Below the pieces are notes generated by a model, which had not been told where the DNA came from, made no database searches, and saw nothing but the letters and a program-made list of their open reading frames with translations. This document shows positions 44,860-54,138 of a stretch of 64,000 nt of DNA, piece by piece. This DNA comes from Anianabacter salinae. Lineage in GTDB: Bacteria; Pseudomonadota; Alphaproteobacteria; Rhodobacterales; Rhodobacteraceae. The translations under genes and the position numbers were made by a program. Within the stretch, counting starts at the first letter, position 1. The number at the start of each line of letters is the position of its first letter. Where the stretch lies: positions 434,001 to 498,000 of the forward strand of contig NZ_JAHQZS010000002.1 in the NCBI RefSeq assembly GCF_019061145.1. Reading direction: 5' to 3'.

Positions 44860-45813
44860 ATGCCCCGCGACCTGAAGATCCCCGACCAGCGCCACCCCGA
44901 AAAGGCGCACCGCGCTGAAACCGCCGCGCTGAAGAAACCCGACTGGATTCGCGTGAAGGCCCCCGGATCGAGCGGCTACAAGGCGACGCGCGACGTGGTG
45001 AAGGAACACGGGCTGGTCACCGTCTGCGAAGAGGCGGGTTGCCCCAACGTCGGCGAATGCTGGTCGCAGGGCCACGCCACCATGATGATCATGGGCGAGA
45101 TCTGCACCCGCGGCTGCACCTTCTGCAACGTCGCCACCGGGCGCCCCGACGCGCTTGACGTGTTCGAGCCGGGGCGCGTCGCGGATGCGGTCAAGAAGCT
45201 GGGGCTGAACCACGTCGTCATCACATCTGTCGACCGCGACGATCTGGACGACGGCGGCGCCGAGCACTTCGCCATGACGATCCGCGCGATCCGGCGGCAG
45301 GCGCCCGGCACCACGATCGAGATCCTGACGCCGGATTTCCTGAAATGCGCCCCCGAAGTGCTGGAAGCCGTCGTCGCGGCGAAACCGGATGTCTTCAATC
45401 ACAATCTTGAAACCGTGCCGGGCCTCTACCCCGAAGTGCGCCCCGGCGCGCGGTATTTCCATTCGCTGCGCCTTTTGCAGCGGGTCAAGGAACTGGACCC
45501 GGCGATGTTCACCAAGTCGGGCATCATGGTTGGCCTTGGCGAGACGCGGCCCCAGGTGCATCAGGTGATGGACGACATGCGCGCGGCGGGCGTCGATTTC
45601 CTGACCATCGGCCAGTACCTGCAACCCACCCGCAAGCACCACGCCGTCGAGGCCTACATCACCCCCGAGGAATTCGCAGGGTATGAGAAGGCCGCATACG
45701 GCAAGGGTTTCCTGATGGTGTCCGCCACGCCGCTGACCCGGTCAAGCTATCACGCGGGCGACGATTTCGCGCAGCTGCGCGCGGCACGGATGCAGAAACT
45801 CGGGCGCGCGTAG
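44860..45813 (+). CDS. lipA: Lipoyl synthase
   Basis: A 317-residue radical SAM enzyme that inserts two sulfurs into octanoyl groups on carrier proteins. The auxiliary cluster cysteines are in [12 protein letters not shown] and the radical SAM cluster in [30 protein letters not shown] and the C-terminal [11 protein letters not shown] (with the conserved RSSY serine, the fifth ligand) complete the signature. The length is normal. It reads alone and converges on the cytochrome gene. Confidence 0.96.
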   Translation: MPRDLKIPDQRHPEKAHRAETAALKKPDWIRVKAPGSSGYKATRDVVKEHGLVTVCEEAGCPNVGECWSQGHATMMIMGEICTRGCTFCNVATGRPDALDVFEPGRVADAVKKLGLNHVVITSVDRDDLDDGGAEHFAMTIRAIRRQAPGTTIEILTPDFLKCAPEVLEAVVAAKPDVFNHNLETVPGLYPEVRPGARYFHSLRLLQRVKELDPAMFTKSGIMVGLGETRPQVHQVMDDMRAAGVDFLTIGQYLQPTRKHHAVEAYITPEEFAGYEKAAYGKGFLMVSATPLTRSSYHAGDDFAQLRAARMQKLGRA

Positions 45814-45831
45814 GGCGGGACTTGTCCCGCC
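45814..45831. terminator. Hairpin between lipA and the cytochrome gene
   Basis: GGCGGGA-CTTG-TCCCGCC, a perfect 7-base stem right after the lipA stop, without a T-run. Confidence 0.45.
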
Positions 45832-45844
45832 GCCCCCGGTTTGC

Positions 45845-46738
45845 CTATTCGCCGCCCACCGCCGGAACGGCCTTGAGATAGGCAGCGACCGCCGCGCGGT
45901 CGGCTGCGTCCAGCTTGGCGAAGTTGTCGACCACGGCCACCATGTGCCCGCCGACCGTGTCGAACTCGGGCGTGAAGCCCGAGGACAGGTATTCCGCGAT
46001 CTCGCCCTCTGACCAGTCCAGGCCGCCCGGCGTGATGTTGGGGATCGTGCCGCGCCCGGTCGGGTTCGGCGCGCCGCCCAGCCACGCCGCCATGTCCGGC
46101 CCGCCCAGCGCGTTGCGCGCCGTGTGGCATTCGCCGCAGTGGCCCAGCGCTTCGGCCAGGTAGCGCCCGCGCGCCTGATCTTGCGTCAGAACGCCGTCCA
46201 GCACCCATCCATCCCGCGCGAACAGCAGTTTCCAGCCGCCAAGGCTGCGCCGGATGTTGAAGGGAAACCCGACGTCATGGGGCCGCGACGGCGTATCGAT
46301 CGCAGGCAGCGTCTGCATGTAGGCGTGGAGCGATACGATGTCCGATGTCTCGGCCCGCGCGTAGGATGTGTAGGGGAAGGCCGGGTAATAGTGATCGCCC
46401 GAAGGCGAGACGCCGTTCTGCACCGCGTTCACCAGATCAAGCGCTGACCAGCCGCCTATCCCCGCCTCGGAGGGCGAGATGTTGGGGGCGTAGAAGGTGC
46501 CGAAGTCCGTGGCAAAGGCCTGGCCGCCCGCCAGTTCCAGTTTGGCTTCGCCGGCCGCTTCGGGGGCAGAGTGGCACGACGCGCAGCCGCTCGCGTTGAA
46601 CACCCATTCGCCGCGCGCCACGTCCGGCTCGATCCCGGCCAGGGCGGTAGCATTCGCCGATTTCGGCGCGGTGACGATCCAGAAGACGCCGAGCCCAAGA
46701 ACGGCAAGGACGCAAAGGGCAACAAGGGCACGGCGCAT
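45845..46738 (-). CDS. Membrane-anchored di-haem cytochrome c
   Basis: 297 residues with an N-terminal membrane/signal helix (about 4-22) and two CxxCH haem sites, C52-H56 (CASCH) and C201-H205 (CGECH). Each lies in a class I-like domain with a later axial Met candidate (YMQTLP near 141; GGHMVAVVDNF near 270). The layout resembles the cytochrome subunits of alcohol, gluconate or aldehyde dehydrogenases, usually with three haems; here only two are seen. It is a periplasmic electron-transfer protein of unknown donor. GGAG precedes ATG 46738. It lies downstream of the cytochrome c' gene, separated by a hairpin. Confidence 0.88.
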   Translation of the reverse strand: MRRALVALCVLAVLGLGVFWIVTAPKSANATALAGIEPDVARGEWVFNASGCASCHSAPEAAGEAKLELAGGQAFATDFGTFYAPNISPSEAGIGGWSALDLVNAVQNGVSPSGDHYYPAFPYTSYARAETSDIVSLHAYMQTLPAIDTPSRPHDVGFPFNIRRSLGGWKLLFARDGWVLDGVLTQDQARGRYLAEALGHCGECHTARNALGGPDMAAWLGGAPNPTGRGTIPNITPGGLDWSEGEIAEYLSSGFTPEFDTVGGHMVAVVDNFAKLDAADRAAVAAYLKAVPAVGGE

Positions 46739-46776
46739 GTCGGCGGCTCCGGTTAAGGGACGGTTGCGCAAAGACT

Positions 46777-46812
46777 AGCGGGCCGGGCGCGCTCTGGCGA
46801 CCCCGGCCCGCT
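46777..46812 (-). terminator. Long hairpin between the two cytochrome genes
   Basis: AGCGGGCCGGG and CCCGGCCCGCT pair perfectly over 11 bases with a 14-base loop. On the minus strand it is followed by AGTCTTTG. It may end or attenuate the cytochrome c' transcript before the di-haem gene. Confidence 0.5.
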
Positions 46813-46832
46813 GACGTTTCTGCGACAGCCGG

Positions 46833-47312
46833 TCAGTCGGACTGGCGGTAGTCCTCGTGGCAGGCGCCGCAGGCGCCGCCGATGCCGCGCATCGCACCCT
46901 GCACACCTTCAAGGCTGCCTGCCGCGGCCTGCATCGCGGCGGCCGCGTCGGTCAGGGCGACCTGCTTGGCCTCGAAATCTTCCATGTTCTCCCAAATCGC
47001 GGGAAGCGCCTTGGACCCGTCGATCTCGCCCACGGCGGTGCCGGGCACCCAGTAGGTCGTCTGCGGCAGCGCCGAGACGGCATGCAGGTTGTCGGCAGCG
47101 GTCTGCGCCAGCGCGGCGTCGAACGGGATGTTGCCCTGCGCCATGCCGCCGAGAATGCCGAGATTATGGGCATAGACCTGCATGTGCGCCTTGCGGCCCT
47201 TGGTGGCGGCATCTGCCGGAACAGCGCTGCCGGAATGGCTTGCCGCGAAGGCCGTGCTTGCGGCCACGACGCCGGCGGTCAGTGTCAGAACGAATTTCCG
47301 TGTGAAAGTCAT
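46833..47312 (-). CDS. Cytochrome c' (class II cytochrome c)
   Basis: 159 residues: a signal peptide of about 22 residues (MTFTRKFVLTLTAGVVAASTAF), then a helical bundle with the single haem site at the C-terminus, C148-H152 in CGACHEDYR, as in class II cytochromes. RKAHMQVYAHNLG at the start of helix A fits, with a methionine that could be the sixth ligand as in cytochrome c556. It is periplasmic and either binds NO or carries electrons. The start is ATG 47312; the divergent LysR gene begins 105 bases away. Confidence 0.88.
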   Translation of the reverse strand: MTFTRKFVLTLTAGVVAASTAFAASHSGSAVPADAATKGRKAHMQVYAHNLGILGGMAQGNIPFDAALAQTAADNLHAVSALPQTTYWVPGTAVGEIDGSKALPAIWENMEDFEAKQVALTDAAAAMQAAAGSLEGVQGAMRGIGGACGACHEDYRQSD

Positions 47313-47416
47313 TTTTATCGGGTCCCTGTCTGGTTTGGGCTCGGTTCGCCACAATAGAGTTTAGCGGCGGTCCGTTCAAAGACGAGTCCCGATTTACGCG
47401 GTGGAGCGGTGACAAT

Positions 47417-48283
47417 ATGCACAAGGACAACTGGGACGATCTGAGGTTCTTGCTAGCGGTCGCCGAAACCGGATCGGTCTCGTCGGCGGCGCGGCAGCTT
47501 GGCGTCAATCACGCGACGGTCCTGCGGCGCATCTCGGCGCTGGAAACCCGGCTTGGATCGGCGATCTTCGAGAAGACGGCGCAGGGCTATTCGGTGCCGC
47601 CCGACCGTGCCGCCGTAGTCGAGGCCGCGCGCGCCGCGCAGGCGGCGATGCTGGACGTGGGTGCGATCCTGCGCGGCACGCGGGCGCCGATTTCGGGGCG
47701 GGTGCGCATCACCTCGACCGACAGCCTGTGCCAGACCGTGCTGCCGCCGATGGCGCAGCGGTTGCAGTCGGAATCGCGCGACCTGAAGGTCGAGCTTCTG
47801 TCGTCCAACACCCACCTCAACCTCGCGCGCCTCCATGCCGACATCACGGTGCGGCCCGCGATGAAGCTGGCCGACGATCTGGTCGGGGAACAGGTCGGCG
47901 AGATGGGATTTGGCGTCTACGCCGCGCCCGGTGCGCCCGAGGCATGGCTTGGGGTGTCGGGGCCGCTGTCGCGCAGCGCGGTTGCCGCGTGGATCGAGGA
48001 CGCAGTATCGCGCGGCGCCGTGGCGGGCGTGGCCGACAGCTTTGTCACCCTGCGCGAGATGGCCGCCGCCGGGATGGGGCGCAGCGTGCTGCCCGCGATC
48101 GTGGGAGAGGGCGACGCCCGCCTGCGCCGCCTGCCGGGTGCAATGCCCGAGTTTCGCGTGCCGCTGTGGGTGGCCAGCCATTCCGACATGGCCGACGCAC
48201 CGCGCCTGCGCACGATCCGCGCGCGGCTGGTCGAGGCGTTCGCAGAGCACGCCAGCGCCCTTGCGGGACCGGGTGACGCCTAG
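47417..48283 (+). CDS. LysR-family transcriptional regulator
   Basis: 288 residues. The N-terminal HTH reads DNWDDLRFLLAVAETGSVSS followed by AARQLGVNHATVLRRISALE; the VNHATVLRRI form belongs to LysR proteins with a short, degenerate effector domain. The C-terminal part has the usual RVRITSTDSLCQTVLPP start. It is divergent from the cytochrome c' gene and could control it. Its last codons overlap the 58-residue gene on the other strand by 4 bases. Confidence 0.9.
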   Translation: MHKDNWDDLRFLLAVAETGSVSSAARQLGVNHATVLRRISALETRLGSAIFEKTAQGYSVPPDRAAVVEAARAAQAAMLDVGAILRGTRAPISGRVRITSTDSLCQTVLPPMAQRLQSESRDLKVELLSSNTHLNLARLHADITVRPAMKLADDLVGEQVGEMGFGVYAAPGAPEAWLGVSGPLSRSAVAAWIEDAVSRGAVAGVADSFVTLREMAAAGMGRSVLPAIVGEGDARLRRLPGAMPEFRVPLWVASHSDMADAPRLRTIRARLVEAFAEHASALAGPGDA

Positions 48284-48456
48284 AACAGGCGCCCGCTGCG
48301 TCCGTTCACCGTCAGCCAGTTCGGCCAGCCGACGTAGCGTTCGACCACGAACAGCGCGATGCAGAGGCCGATGATCGCCAGCACGAAGATCACCTTCTTC
48401 ATTGAGGGCGGATTGCGCGCCCAGAGCGATGCCTTCACCAGCCAGCGCGGGTTCAT
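48280..48456 (-). CDS. Small single-pass membrane protein (58 residues)
   Basis: Reading the minus strand from ATG 48456 gives 58 codons ending at TAG 48280. The N-terminus is [18 protein letters not shown], then a membrane helix [19 protein letters not shown] (about 21-40), then [19 protein letters not shown]. The ATG overlaps the hpt stop as ATGA, so it is translationally coupled to hpt. The Trp-rich ends around one helix and the WARNPPS motif look conserved rather than random. It is a real gene in my judgement, too short for most gene finders. Function unknown. Confidence 0.75.
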   Translation of the reverse strand: MNPRWLVKASLWARNPPSMKKVIFVLAIIGLCIALFVVERYVGWPNWLTVNGRSGRLF

Positions 48457-48992
48457 TCCACGAACCGCACCTTGCCGATGAACGGCAGGTTCCGGTTGCG
48501 CTGCGCATAGTCGATGCCATAGCCGACAACGAATTCGTCGGGGATCTCGAACCCGGTCCAGTCGGCCTTGATGTCCACCTCGCGGCGCGACGGCTTGTCC
48601 AGAAGCGCGATGGTCCGAAGGCGCGCGGGATCGCGGCTTTCGAGGAACCGCACCACATGCGACAGCGTGAATCCTGTGTCGACGATATCCTCGACCACCA
48701 GCACGTCGCGGCCCGCGATCTCGCCGCGCAGGTCCTTCAGGATGCGCACCTCGCGGCTTGATTCCATGCCGTCGCCGTAAGACGACGCCTCAAGGAAATC
48801 GACCTCGACGTTCAGGTCCAGCTCTCGGACGAGGTCCGCGATGAACACGAAGGACCCTCGCAAGAGGCCGACGACCACCAGCTTTTCGGTGCCCGAGAAA
48901 GCGGCTTCGATATCCTTTGCAAGCGCCTCGATCCGCGCTGCGATGGACTTGGCCGAGATCATCTCGTCGATGACATAATCGGTGCGCGGCAT
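48453..48992 (-). CDS. hpt: Hypoxanthine phosphoribosyltransferase
   Basis: A 179-residue purine salvage enzyme. [19 protein letters not shown] holds the PPi loop, [11 protein letters not shown] the flexible loop, [15 protein letters not shown] the PRPP-binding motif, and [19 protein letters not shown] with [10 protein letters not shown] the purine-contact region with the essential lysine. ATG 48992 follows GGGGAAGAG. Downstream it is coupled to the 58-residue membrane protein; it is divergent from the COQ10/RatA-like gene with 67 bases between. Confidence 0.94.
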   Translation of the reverse strand: MPRTDYVIDEMISAKSIAARIEALAKDIEAAFSGTEKLVVVGLLRGSFVFIADLVRELDLNVEVDFLEASSYGDGMESSREVRILKDLRGEIAGRDVLVVEDIVDTGFTLSHVVRFLESRDPARLRTIALLDKPSRREVDIKADWTGFEIPDEFVVGYGIDYAQRNRNLPFIGKVRFVE

Positions 48993-49059
48993 CTCTTCCC
49001 CTTGAATTCGCGGGCGCACTCTATGACATCAGGCTGCGTTGTCACCAGCGAAAGACGGT

Positions 49060-49503
49060 ATGCCGACACATTCTGAAACCCGGGTGCTGCCTTACACGGC
49101 GGACCAGATGTATGCGCTTGTCGCCGATGTGGCGAGCTATCCGAAATTCCTGCCGTGGTGCGCCGCCGCGCGCATCCGCGACACGCGTGACGAGGGCGCC
49201 TGTACCGTGCTCGAGGCCGATCTCGTGATCTCGTTCAAGGTGTTCCGCGAGAAGTTCGGCAGCCGCGTGACGCTGTGGCCCGCCGATCGGCGGATCGACA
49301 CCGAATACCTGGACGGGCCGTTCCGCCACATGAAATCCAACTGGGGTTTCAAGGACGTGGAAGGCGGCTGCGAAGTGACGTTCTACGTCGATTTCGAGTT
49401 CCGCAACCGGGTGCTTCAGGGCGTGATCGGCGTGGTGTTCAACGACGCGATGCAGCGCGTGGTCCGCGCGTTCGAGCGGCGCGCGGCCGAACTGTACGGC
49501 TGA
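49060..49503 (+). CDS. COQ10/RatA-type START-domain protein
   Basis: 147 residues of the polyketide-cyclase/START fold: VLPYTADQMYALVADVASYP followed by KFLPWC, then a beta-rich core with YLDGPFRHMKSNWGF and VDFEFRNRVLQGVIG. Such proteins are annotated RatA or ubiquinone-binding COQ10 homologues; the ubiquinone role is better supported for alphaproteobacteria, and no antitoxin-like partner is adjacent. The start is ATG 49060. It is followed by a strong hairpin and a convergent amtB. Confidence 0.88.
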   Translation: MPTHSETRVLPYTADQMYALVADVASYPKFLPWCAAARIRDTRDEGACTVLEADLVISFKVFREKFGSRVTLWPADRRIDTEYLDGPFRHMKSNWGFKDVEGGCEVTFYVDFEFRNRVLQGVIGVVFNDAMQRVVRAFERRAAELYG

Positions 49504-49530
49504 CGCGCGCGCCGGGGTCGGGCGCGCGCG
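49504..49530. terminator. Hairpin between the COQ10-like gene and amtB
   Basis: CGCGCGCGCC and GGCGCGCGCG pair perfectly over 10 bases with a 7-base loop, then CTTGGTT. It is a likely terminator for one or both convergent genes, though the T-run is poor. Confidence 0.55.
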
Positions 49531-49536
49531 CTTGGT

Positions 49537-50718
49537 TCAGGTGGTCAGATCGTACGCCCGCTCGCCGTGCTGGGTGATGTCCAGCCCCGATGTCTCGGTC
49601 TCGGCATCGACGCGGAACCCCACGACCAGCGCGCACAGCTTCACCAGCACGAAGGTCACGACCACGGTGAAGACGCCGACGATGGCCAGCGCGCCCAGTT
49701 GCGACGCCCAGGCGCCCTGTCCGAACACCGCGATCATCAGCGTGCCAAAGATGCCGCCGACGCCGTGGACCGCGAAGACATCGAGCGTGTCGTCGATGTG
49801 CAGACGGTTGCGCACAAGGTTCACCGCCTCCTGGCAGAGGATGCCCGCGACGCCGCCGATGATCAGCGCCGCGACCGGGCCGACAAAGCCGCTGGCGGGG
49901 GTGATCGAGGCAAGCCCCGCGATGGTGCCGGTGACGATGCCCACCAGAGACGCCTTGCCGTATTTCAGCTTTTCCCACAGCGCCCAGGTCAGCGACGCCG
50001 TCGCCGCCGAGATATGCGTGACGGTCAGTGCCATTGCCGCGCCGCCGTCCGCTGCAAGCTGCGAGCCGCCGTTGAAGCCGAACCAGCCGACCCACAGCAT
50101 CGCCGCGCCGATCATCACGAAGCCGGGGTTGTGCGGCGGCTTGCTGCGGTCGCGCCGCGCGCCCAGCATCACCGCGATCACCAGCGCGGCCAGGCCCGCC
50201 GTCTCGTGCACCACGATGCCGCCCGCGAAGTCCCGCGCGCCTGTGGCCCCAAGGATGCCGCCATCCGCCAGGATGCCGCCGCCCCAGATCCAGTGGACGA
50301 CCGGCGCGTAACACAGCAGCATCCACAGCCCCGAGAACAGCATCACGAAGCCAAAGCTGATGCGCTCGACATAGGCGCCGACGATCAGCGCGGGGGTGAT
50401 GATCGCAAACGTCATCTGGAACGCGAAGAACAGGACTTCGGGCAGGGTGCCCGAGACGCTATCGGCGGTGACGCCGATCAGGAACATCTTGCCCAGCCCG
50501 CCCCAAAGCCCGCTGTCGCCCGGCCCGAAGGCGATCGAATAGCCGAACGCCAGCCACAGCACGCTCATCAGGCAAGCAATGGCATAGCAGTGCATGAAGA
50601 CGCTCAGTACGTTGCGCGACCGCACGAGGCCGCCATAGAACAGGGCAAGCCCCGGCAGCGTCATGAACAGCACAAGCGCAGTTGCAACGATGATCCAGGC
50701 GGTGTCCGCTCCGACCAT
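49537..50718 (-). CDS. amtB: Ammonium transporter
   Basis: A 393-residue Amt-family channel of about eleven membrane helices. It opens with WIIVATALVLFMTLPGLALFYGG, cut here as LFMTLPGLALFYGGLVRSRN, the conserved FYGG-LVR-RN start. DFAGGIVVHETAGLAALVIA carries the pore-site region and first pore histidine neighbourhood, and DVFAVHGVGGIFGTLM the second. No glnK/glnB gene is beside it, unlike in many proteobacteria, yet the ntrBC genes are 3.4 kb away. GGGAGGGG precedes ATG 50718. Confidence 0.94.
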   Translation of the reverse strand: MVGADTAWIIVATALVLFMTLPGLALFYGGLVRSRNVLSVFMHCYAIACLMSVLWLAFGYSIAFGPGDSGLWGGLGKMFLIGVTADSVSGTLPEVLFFAFQMTFAIITPALIVGAYVERISFGFVMLFSGLWMLLCYAPVVHWIWGGGILADGGILGATGARDFAGGIVVHETAGLAALVIAVMLGARRDRSKPPHNPGFVMIGAAMLWVGWFGFNGGSQLAADGGAAMALTVTHISAATASLTWALWEKLKYGKASLVGIVTGTIAGLASITPASGFVGPVAALIIGGVAGILCQEAVNLVRNRLHIDDTLDVFAVHGVGGIFGTLMIAVFGQGAWASQLGALAIVGVFTVVVTFVLVKLCALVVGFRVDAETETSGLDITQHGERAYDLTT

Positions 50719-50887
50719 GATCCCCTCCCTCAGGTTCCGATTTGGCCGGGTTCAACAGGGAATTGACCGCACGGAAAAGCGGCAAGGGCCATTTCTGGCG
50801 CCCATGTCCTGTGCGTTTCGCGAAATGGCGCGGCAAGTTGCACGTATTCGGGCGATATGCCTGATTTGAGGGCGCTTTGAGTCTGGC

Positions 50888-51355
50888 TCAGCCGAGCGTT
50901 TGCGCCAGTAGCGCCAGCGCGTGGTCGCGGCTGGCGGTGCGCACGCGGTCCCGGCCGAGGGCGCCGAATTCCTGTGTCTCGACGCGTGTAGGCTGGCCTG
51001 TCAGTGCGAGGCCGAAGCAGACGCGCCCCTCGGGCTTGTGTTCGGACCCGCCCGGCCCGGCGATTCCCGTGATCGACACGGCAAGCTGCGCGCGGGAGTG
51101 CAGTAACGCGCCTTCCGCCATCTCGCGCGCGACCTCTTCGGACACCGCCCCGTGTGCGTCCAGGGTGGCGGGCAGGACGCCCAGCATCTCGGTCTTGGCG
51201 GCGTTGGAATAGGTGACGAAGCCCCTTTCGAACACGTCGGACGATCCGGCGATATCGGTCAGCGCTACGGCGACCATCCCGCCGGTGCAGCTTTCGGCGG
51301 TGGCGATCCTGACGCCCGCCGCGCGCGCCAGTTCCAGAACCTTCGTCGCCGTCAT
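50888..51355 (-). CDS. CinA C-terminal-domain protein (NMN amidohydrolase type)
   Basis: 155 residues that make up only the C-terminal domain of CinA: RIATAESCTGGMVAVALTDI (RIATAESCTGGMVAVALT) with the catalytic serine, VTYSNAAKTEMLGV and AVSITGIAGPGGSEHKPEGR (AVSITGIAGPGGSEHKPEG). Stand-alone proteins of this kind (PncC) deamidate nicotinamide mononucleotide. The ATG overlaps the pgpA stop, so it is the last gene of ispDF-pgpA-cinA. The mRNA continues towards amtB with 169 bases between. Confidence 0.92.
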   Translation of the reverse strand: MTATKVLELARAAGVRIATAESCTGGMVAVALTDIAGSSDVFERGFVTYSNAAKTEMLGVLPATLDAHGAVSEEVAREMAEGALLHSRAQLAVSITGIAGPGGSEHKPEGRVCFGLALTGQPTRVETQEFGALGRDRVRTASRDHALALLAQTLG

Positions 51356-51846
51356 GCTCCCATTCCCGCGTGTGCGATGGCGGCGGCGAGGGCAACGACG
51401 ACCGCCGCCATTGCCCCGGCGATCAGGTCATCGACCATGACGCCCCAGGGGCCGCCCTTGCGGTCCGCCCAGCCGACCGGGCCGGGCTTCCAGATGTCGA
51501 ACAGGCGGAACAACAGGAATGCGCCGATCCAGCCAGGGTAGGGGAACAGCCACGCCGGGGCACCCGCGAACCACAGGCCCGCCGACAGCGGAAACAGCGC
51601 GATCCACTGGCCCGCCACCTCGTCGATCACGATCTCGGACGGATCGTCGTTCTCGGCGCCGCGGGTTTCCTCGCGCACCGCCCACCAGCCAAGCGGGATC
51701 ACCACCACGGTCGCCGCCAGCAGCAGCGGAAAGCCCCCAAGCCCGTGCAGACCCCAGGCCAGAAGGACGGCGACGGCAGACCCGAACGTGCCGGGCGCAA
51801 AACCGATGCGGCCGACGCCGAAGACGGTGGCGATCAGCCCGGTCAT
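51352..51846 (-). CDS. pgpA: Phosphatidylglycerophosphatase A
   Basis: A 164-residue membrane phosphatase of phosphatidylglycerol synthesis. [14 protein letters not shown] is the conserved N-terminal motif, [13 protein letters not shown] holds the DE pair, and [20 protein letters not shown] with [12 protein letters not shown] the downstream catalytic/metal Asp residues. There are about four membrane segments. It overlaps both neighbours by 4 bases (ATGA), in the order ispDF, pgpA, cinA. Confidence 0.94.
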   Translation of the reverse strand: MTGLIATVFGVGRIGFAPGTFGSAVAVLLAWGLHGLGGFPLLLAATVVVIPLGWWAVREETRGAENDDPSEIVIDEVAGQWIALFPLSAGLWFAGAPAWLFPYPGWIGAFLLFRLFDIWKPGPVGWADRKGGPWGVMVDDLIAGAMAAVVVALAAAIAHAGMGA

Positions 51847-52973
51847 TCCGACACCAGCGTGACGGTCGCCAGCGCGGCGATGCCTTCTTCGCGGCCGGTA
51901 AAGCCCAGCCGTTCGGACGTCGTTGCCTTGACGCTGACCCGTCCCGGCGCAAGCCCCATAATCATGGACAATTCCTTTTGCATTTCAATGGCATGTGGCC
52001 CGATCTTGGGGCGCTCGCAGATCAGTGTCACATCGGCGTTGGATACCGCGTAGCCTCGATCTGCGGCCAGTTTCACCGCATGATCCAGAAAGATGCGGCT
52101 GTCGGCGCCCTTCCACTGCGGATCGCTGGGGGGGAAATGGCGCCCGATGTCGCCCTCGGCGAGCGCGCCATAAATCGCATCGGTCAGCGCGTGCATCCCG
52201 ACATCGGCGTCCGAATGGCCCTGTAGCCCGCGATCATGCGGCACCTTCAGCCCGCACAGAACGACATGATCGCCCTCTCCAAAGCGGTGCACGTCGAAGC
52301 CGTTGCCAAGGCGAATGTCCATGTCCGTTCCCATCATCTGTGCGGCGCGGGCGAAATCCTCGGGCGCCGTGATCTTCATGTTGCGCTCGTCGCCCGGCAG
52401 GATGGCGACAGACAGTCCCGCCGCGCGGGCAACCTCGACATCGTCCGCCGCGCCGCCGGGGGCGGCCCGGTGCGCCGCCAGAATCGGCTCGAACCGGAAA
52501 CCCTGCGGTGTCTGCGCACGAAACAGGCCCTCACGGCTTGCGGTGCCGTTCACCAACCCGCCATGGCCGCGCCAGAGCGCATCGGTGACGGGCAGGGCGG
52601 GCGCCGCGCCCTCGTGCGCATCCAGCGCGGCGATCACATCCGTGATCGTCTCAGGACGCACCAGCGGGCGGGCGACATCGTGGATCAGCACCTTGGTCAC
52701 GCCGCGCCCCGTCAACGCCTCAAGCCCCGCACGGACCGAGGCGTCGCGGCTCGCGCCGCCCGGAACCACAATGATATCAGGCCAGTCCGCCGCACGCTTC
52801 ATGTCCTCTAGGTGCAGCACAAGAACGATCGGACCGATGCCGGGAACCGCGCGAAAGGCGTCCAGCGTCCAGGCCGCGACCATGCGTCCCTTGAGGATCT
52901 GCCATTGCTTTGGCACATCCCCGCCCGCACGGGTGCCGCGCCCCGCTGCGACGATCACGGCTGCTGTTGTCAT
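51843..52973 (-). CDS. ispDF: Bifunctional IspD/IspF (MEP pathway)
   Basis: A 376-residue fusion. The IspD half (about 1-215, cytidylyltransferase) starts [20 protein letters not shown] and has [14 protein letters not shown]. The IspF half (about 218-376, MECDP synthase) has [19 protein letters not shown] with the zinc Asp and His, [20 protein letters not shown], and [17 protein letters not shown]. The fused form is common in alphaproteobacteria. Together they make 2-C-methyl-erythritol 2,4-cyclodiphosphate for isoprenoids. It is first in its operon and divergent from dusB. Confidence 0.96.
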   Translation of the reverse strand: MTTAAVIVAAGRGTRAGGDVPKQWQILKGRMVAAWTLDAFRAVPGIGPIVLVLHLEDMKRAADWPDIIVVPGGASRDASVRAGLEALTGRGVTKVLIHDVARPLVRPETITDVIAALDAHEGAAPALPVTDALWRGHGGLVNGTASREGLFRAQTPQGFRFEPILAAHRAAPGGAADDVEVARAAGLSVAILPGDERNMKITAPEDFARAAQMMGTDMDIRLGNGFDVHRFGEGDHVVLCGLKVPHDRGLQGHSDADVGMHALTDAIYGALAEGDIGRHFPPSDPQWKGADSRIFLDHAVKLAADRGYAVSNADVTLICERPKIGPHAIEMQKELSMIMGLAPGRVSVKATTSERLGFTGREEGIAALATVTLVSE

Positions 52974-53157
52974 GCGCCCCTCCGGCCTTGGCTTTGTCTA
53001 TGGGCTGTCGCGTTGCGTGACAATGGGCGTGAAATTCCCGGGCATTCCGCCTAAAAAGTGGGCAATTGCAGTTTTTCGCGCATCTGGCCGTGTCGTTGAT
53101 TTGCCATTCCGCCGCGCAGGCACTAGCTCAACCCTTAAGTGCACAAGGTTTAATCGT

Positions 53158-54138
53158 TTGACCAAGCAAGTGGCAAGACTTCCGCCAGACCCTCCGGTCC
53201 TGCTGGCCCCGATGGCCGGGATCACCGACCTGCCGTTCCGCACGCTCGTCGCCGGCTTTGGCGCCGGGATGGTCGTCAGCGAGATGGTCGCCAGCCAGGA
53301 GATGGTGCAGGCCAAGCCGGGCGTGCGCGAACGCGCAGAACTTGGCTTTGGTGTCTCGGGCACCGCCGTGCAGCTTGCCGGGCGCGACGCCGAATGGATG
53401 GCGCGCGCCGCGCGCATGGTCGAGGACAACGGCGCCGCCGTGATCGACATCAACATGGGATGTCCCGCCAAGAAGGTCGTGGGCGGGCTGTCCGGCTCGG
53501 CGCTGATGCGCGATCTGGACCACGCGCTGACGCTGATCGACGCGGTTGTGGCGGCTGTGCAGGTTCCGGTGACGCTCAAGACCCGGCTGGGCTGGGACGA
53601 CGACTGCCTGAACGCCGCCGAACTTGCCCGGCGCGCCGAGGCTGCGGGCATTGCGATGATCACGATCCACGGCCGCACGCGCTGCCAGTTCTACAAGGGC
53701 CGCGCCGACTGGGGGGCGATCCGCGCGGTAAAGGACGCCGTGCGCATCCCCGTGATCGCCAATGGCGACATCTGCACCGCACAGGATGCGCGCGAGGCGC
53801 TGCGCCTGTCGGGCGCCGACGGCGTGATGATCGGGCGGGGCGCGCAAGGCACGCCCTGGCGGCTGGCCGAGATTGCCCACGCCCTGCACGGCACGCCCGC
53901 GCCGGTGATCCCTGTGGGCGCCGCATTCGCCGACATGGTCGCGGGCCACTATGAGGCCAGCCTGTCGTTCTATGGCGCCGCGCTTGGCGCCAAGGTGATC
54001 CGCAAGCACCTGGGGTGGTACATGGATCATGCGGGCACGGAGGGCGATCTGCGCCGCCGGGTTCTAACCGCCGCACCGGCGGACGTCCCGGCGCTGTTGC
54101 CCGAGGCGCTTGGCTCTTGCGAAAGGCTTGCGGCATGA
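53158..54138 (+). CDS. dusB: tRNA-dihydrouridine synthase (DusB/NifR3)
   Basis: 326 residues from TTG 53158. [19 protein letters not shown] is the FMN-barrel start, [20 protein letters not shown] carries the catalytic cysteine, [19 protein letters not shown] the phosphate/FMN site, and [11 protein letters not shown] and [13 protein letters not shown] follow. It reduces uridines in tRNA; in Rhodobacter it is called nifR3 and leads the ntrBC operon, as here. The open frame runs far upstream antisense to ispDF, so the start is uncertain: TTG 53158 has AAGG nine bases ahead, and GTG 53170 is the alternative. It overlaps ntrB by ATGA. Confidence 0.93.
   Translation: MTKQVARLPPDPPVLLAPMAGITDLPFRTLVAGFGAGMVVSEMVASQEMVQAKPGVRERAELGFGVSGTAVQLAGRDAEWMARAARMVEDNGAAVIDINMGCPAKKVVGGLSGSALMRDLDHALTLIDAVVAAVQVPVTLKTRLGWDDDCLNAAELARRAEAAGIAMITIHGRTRCQFYKGRADWGAIRAVKDAVRIPVIANGDICTAQDAREALRLSGADGVMIGRGAQGTPWRLAEIAHALHGTPAPVIPVGAAFADMVAGHYEASLSFYGAALGAKVIRKHLGWYMDHAGTEGDLRRRVLTAAPADVPALLPEALGSCERLAA

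Noticed and set aside
52303-53157. Long N-terminal extension of the dusB frame
   Set aside because: It is antisense to ispDF and has no homology-like content; DusB begins at [10 protein letters not shown] with a nearby TTG or GTG start.
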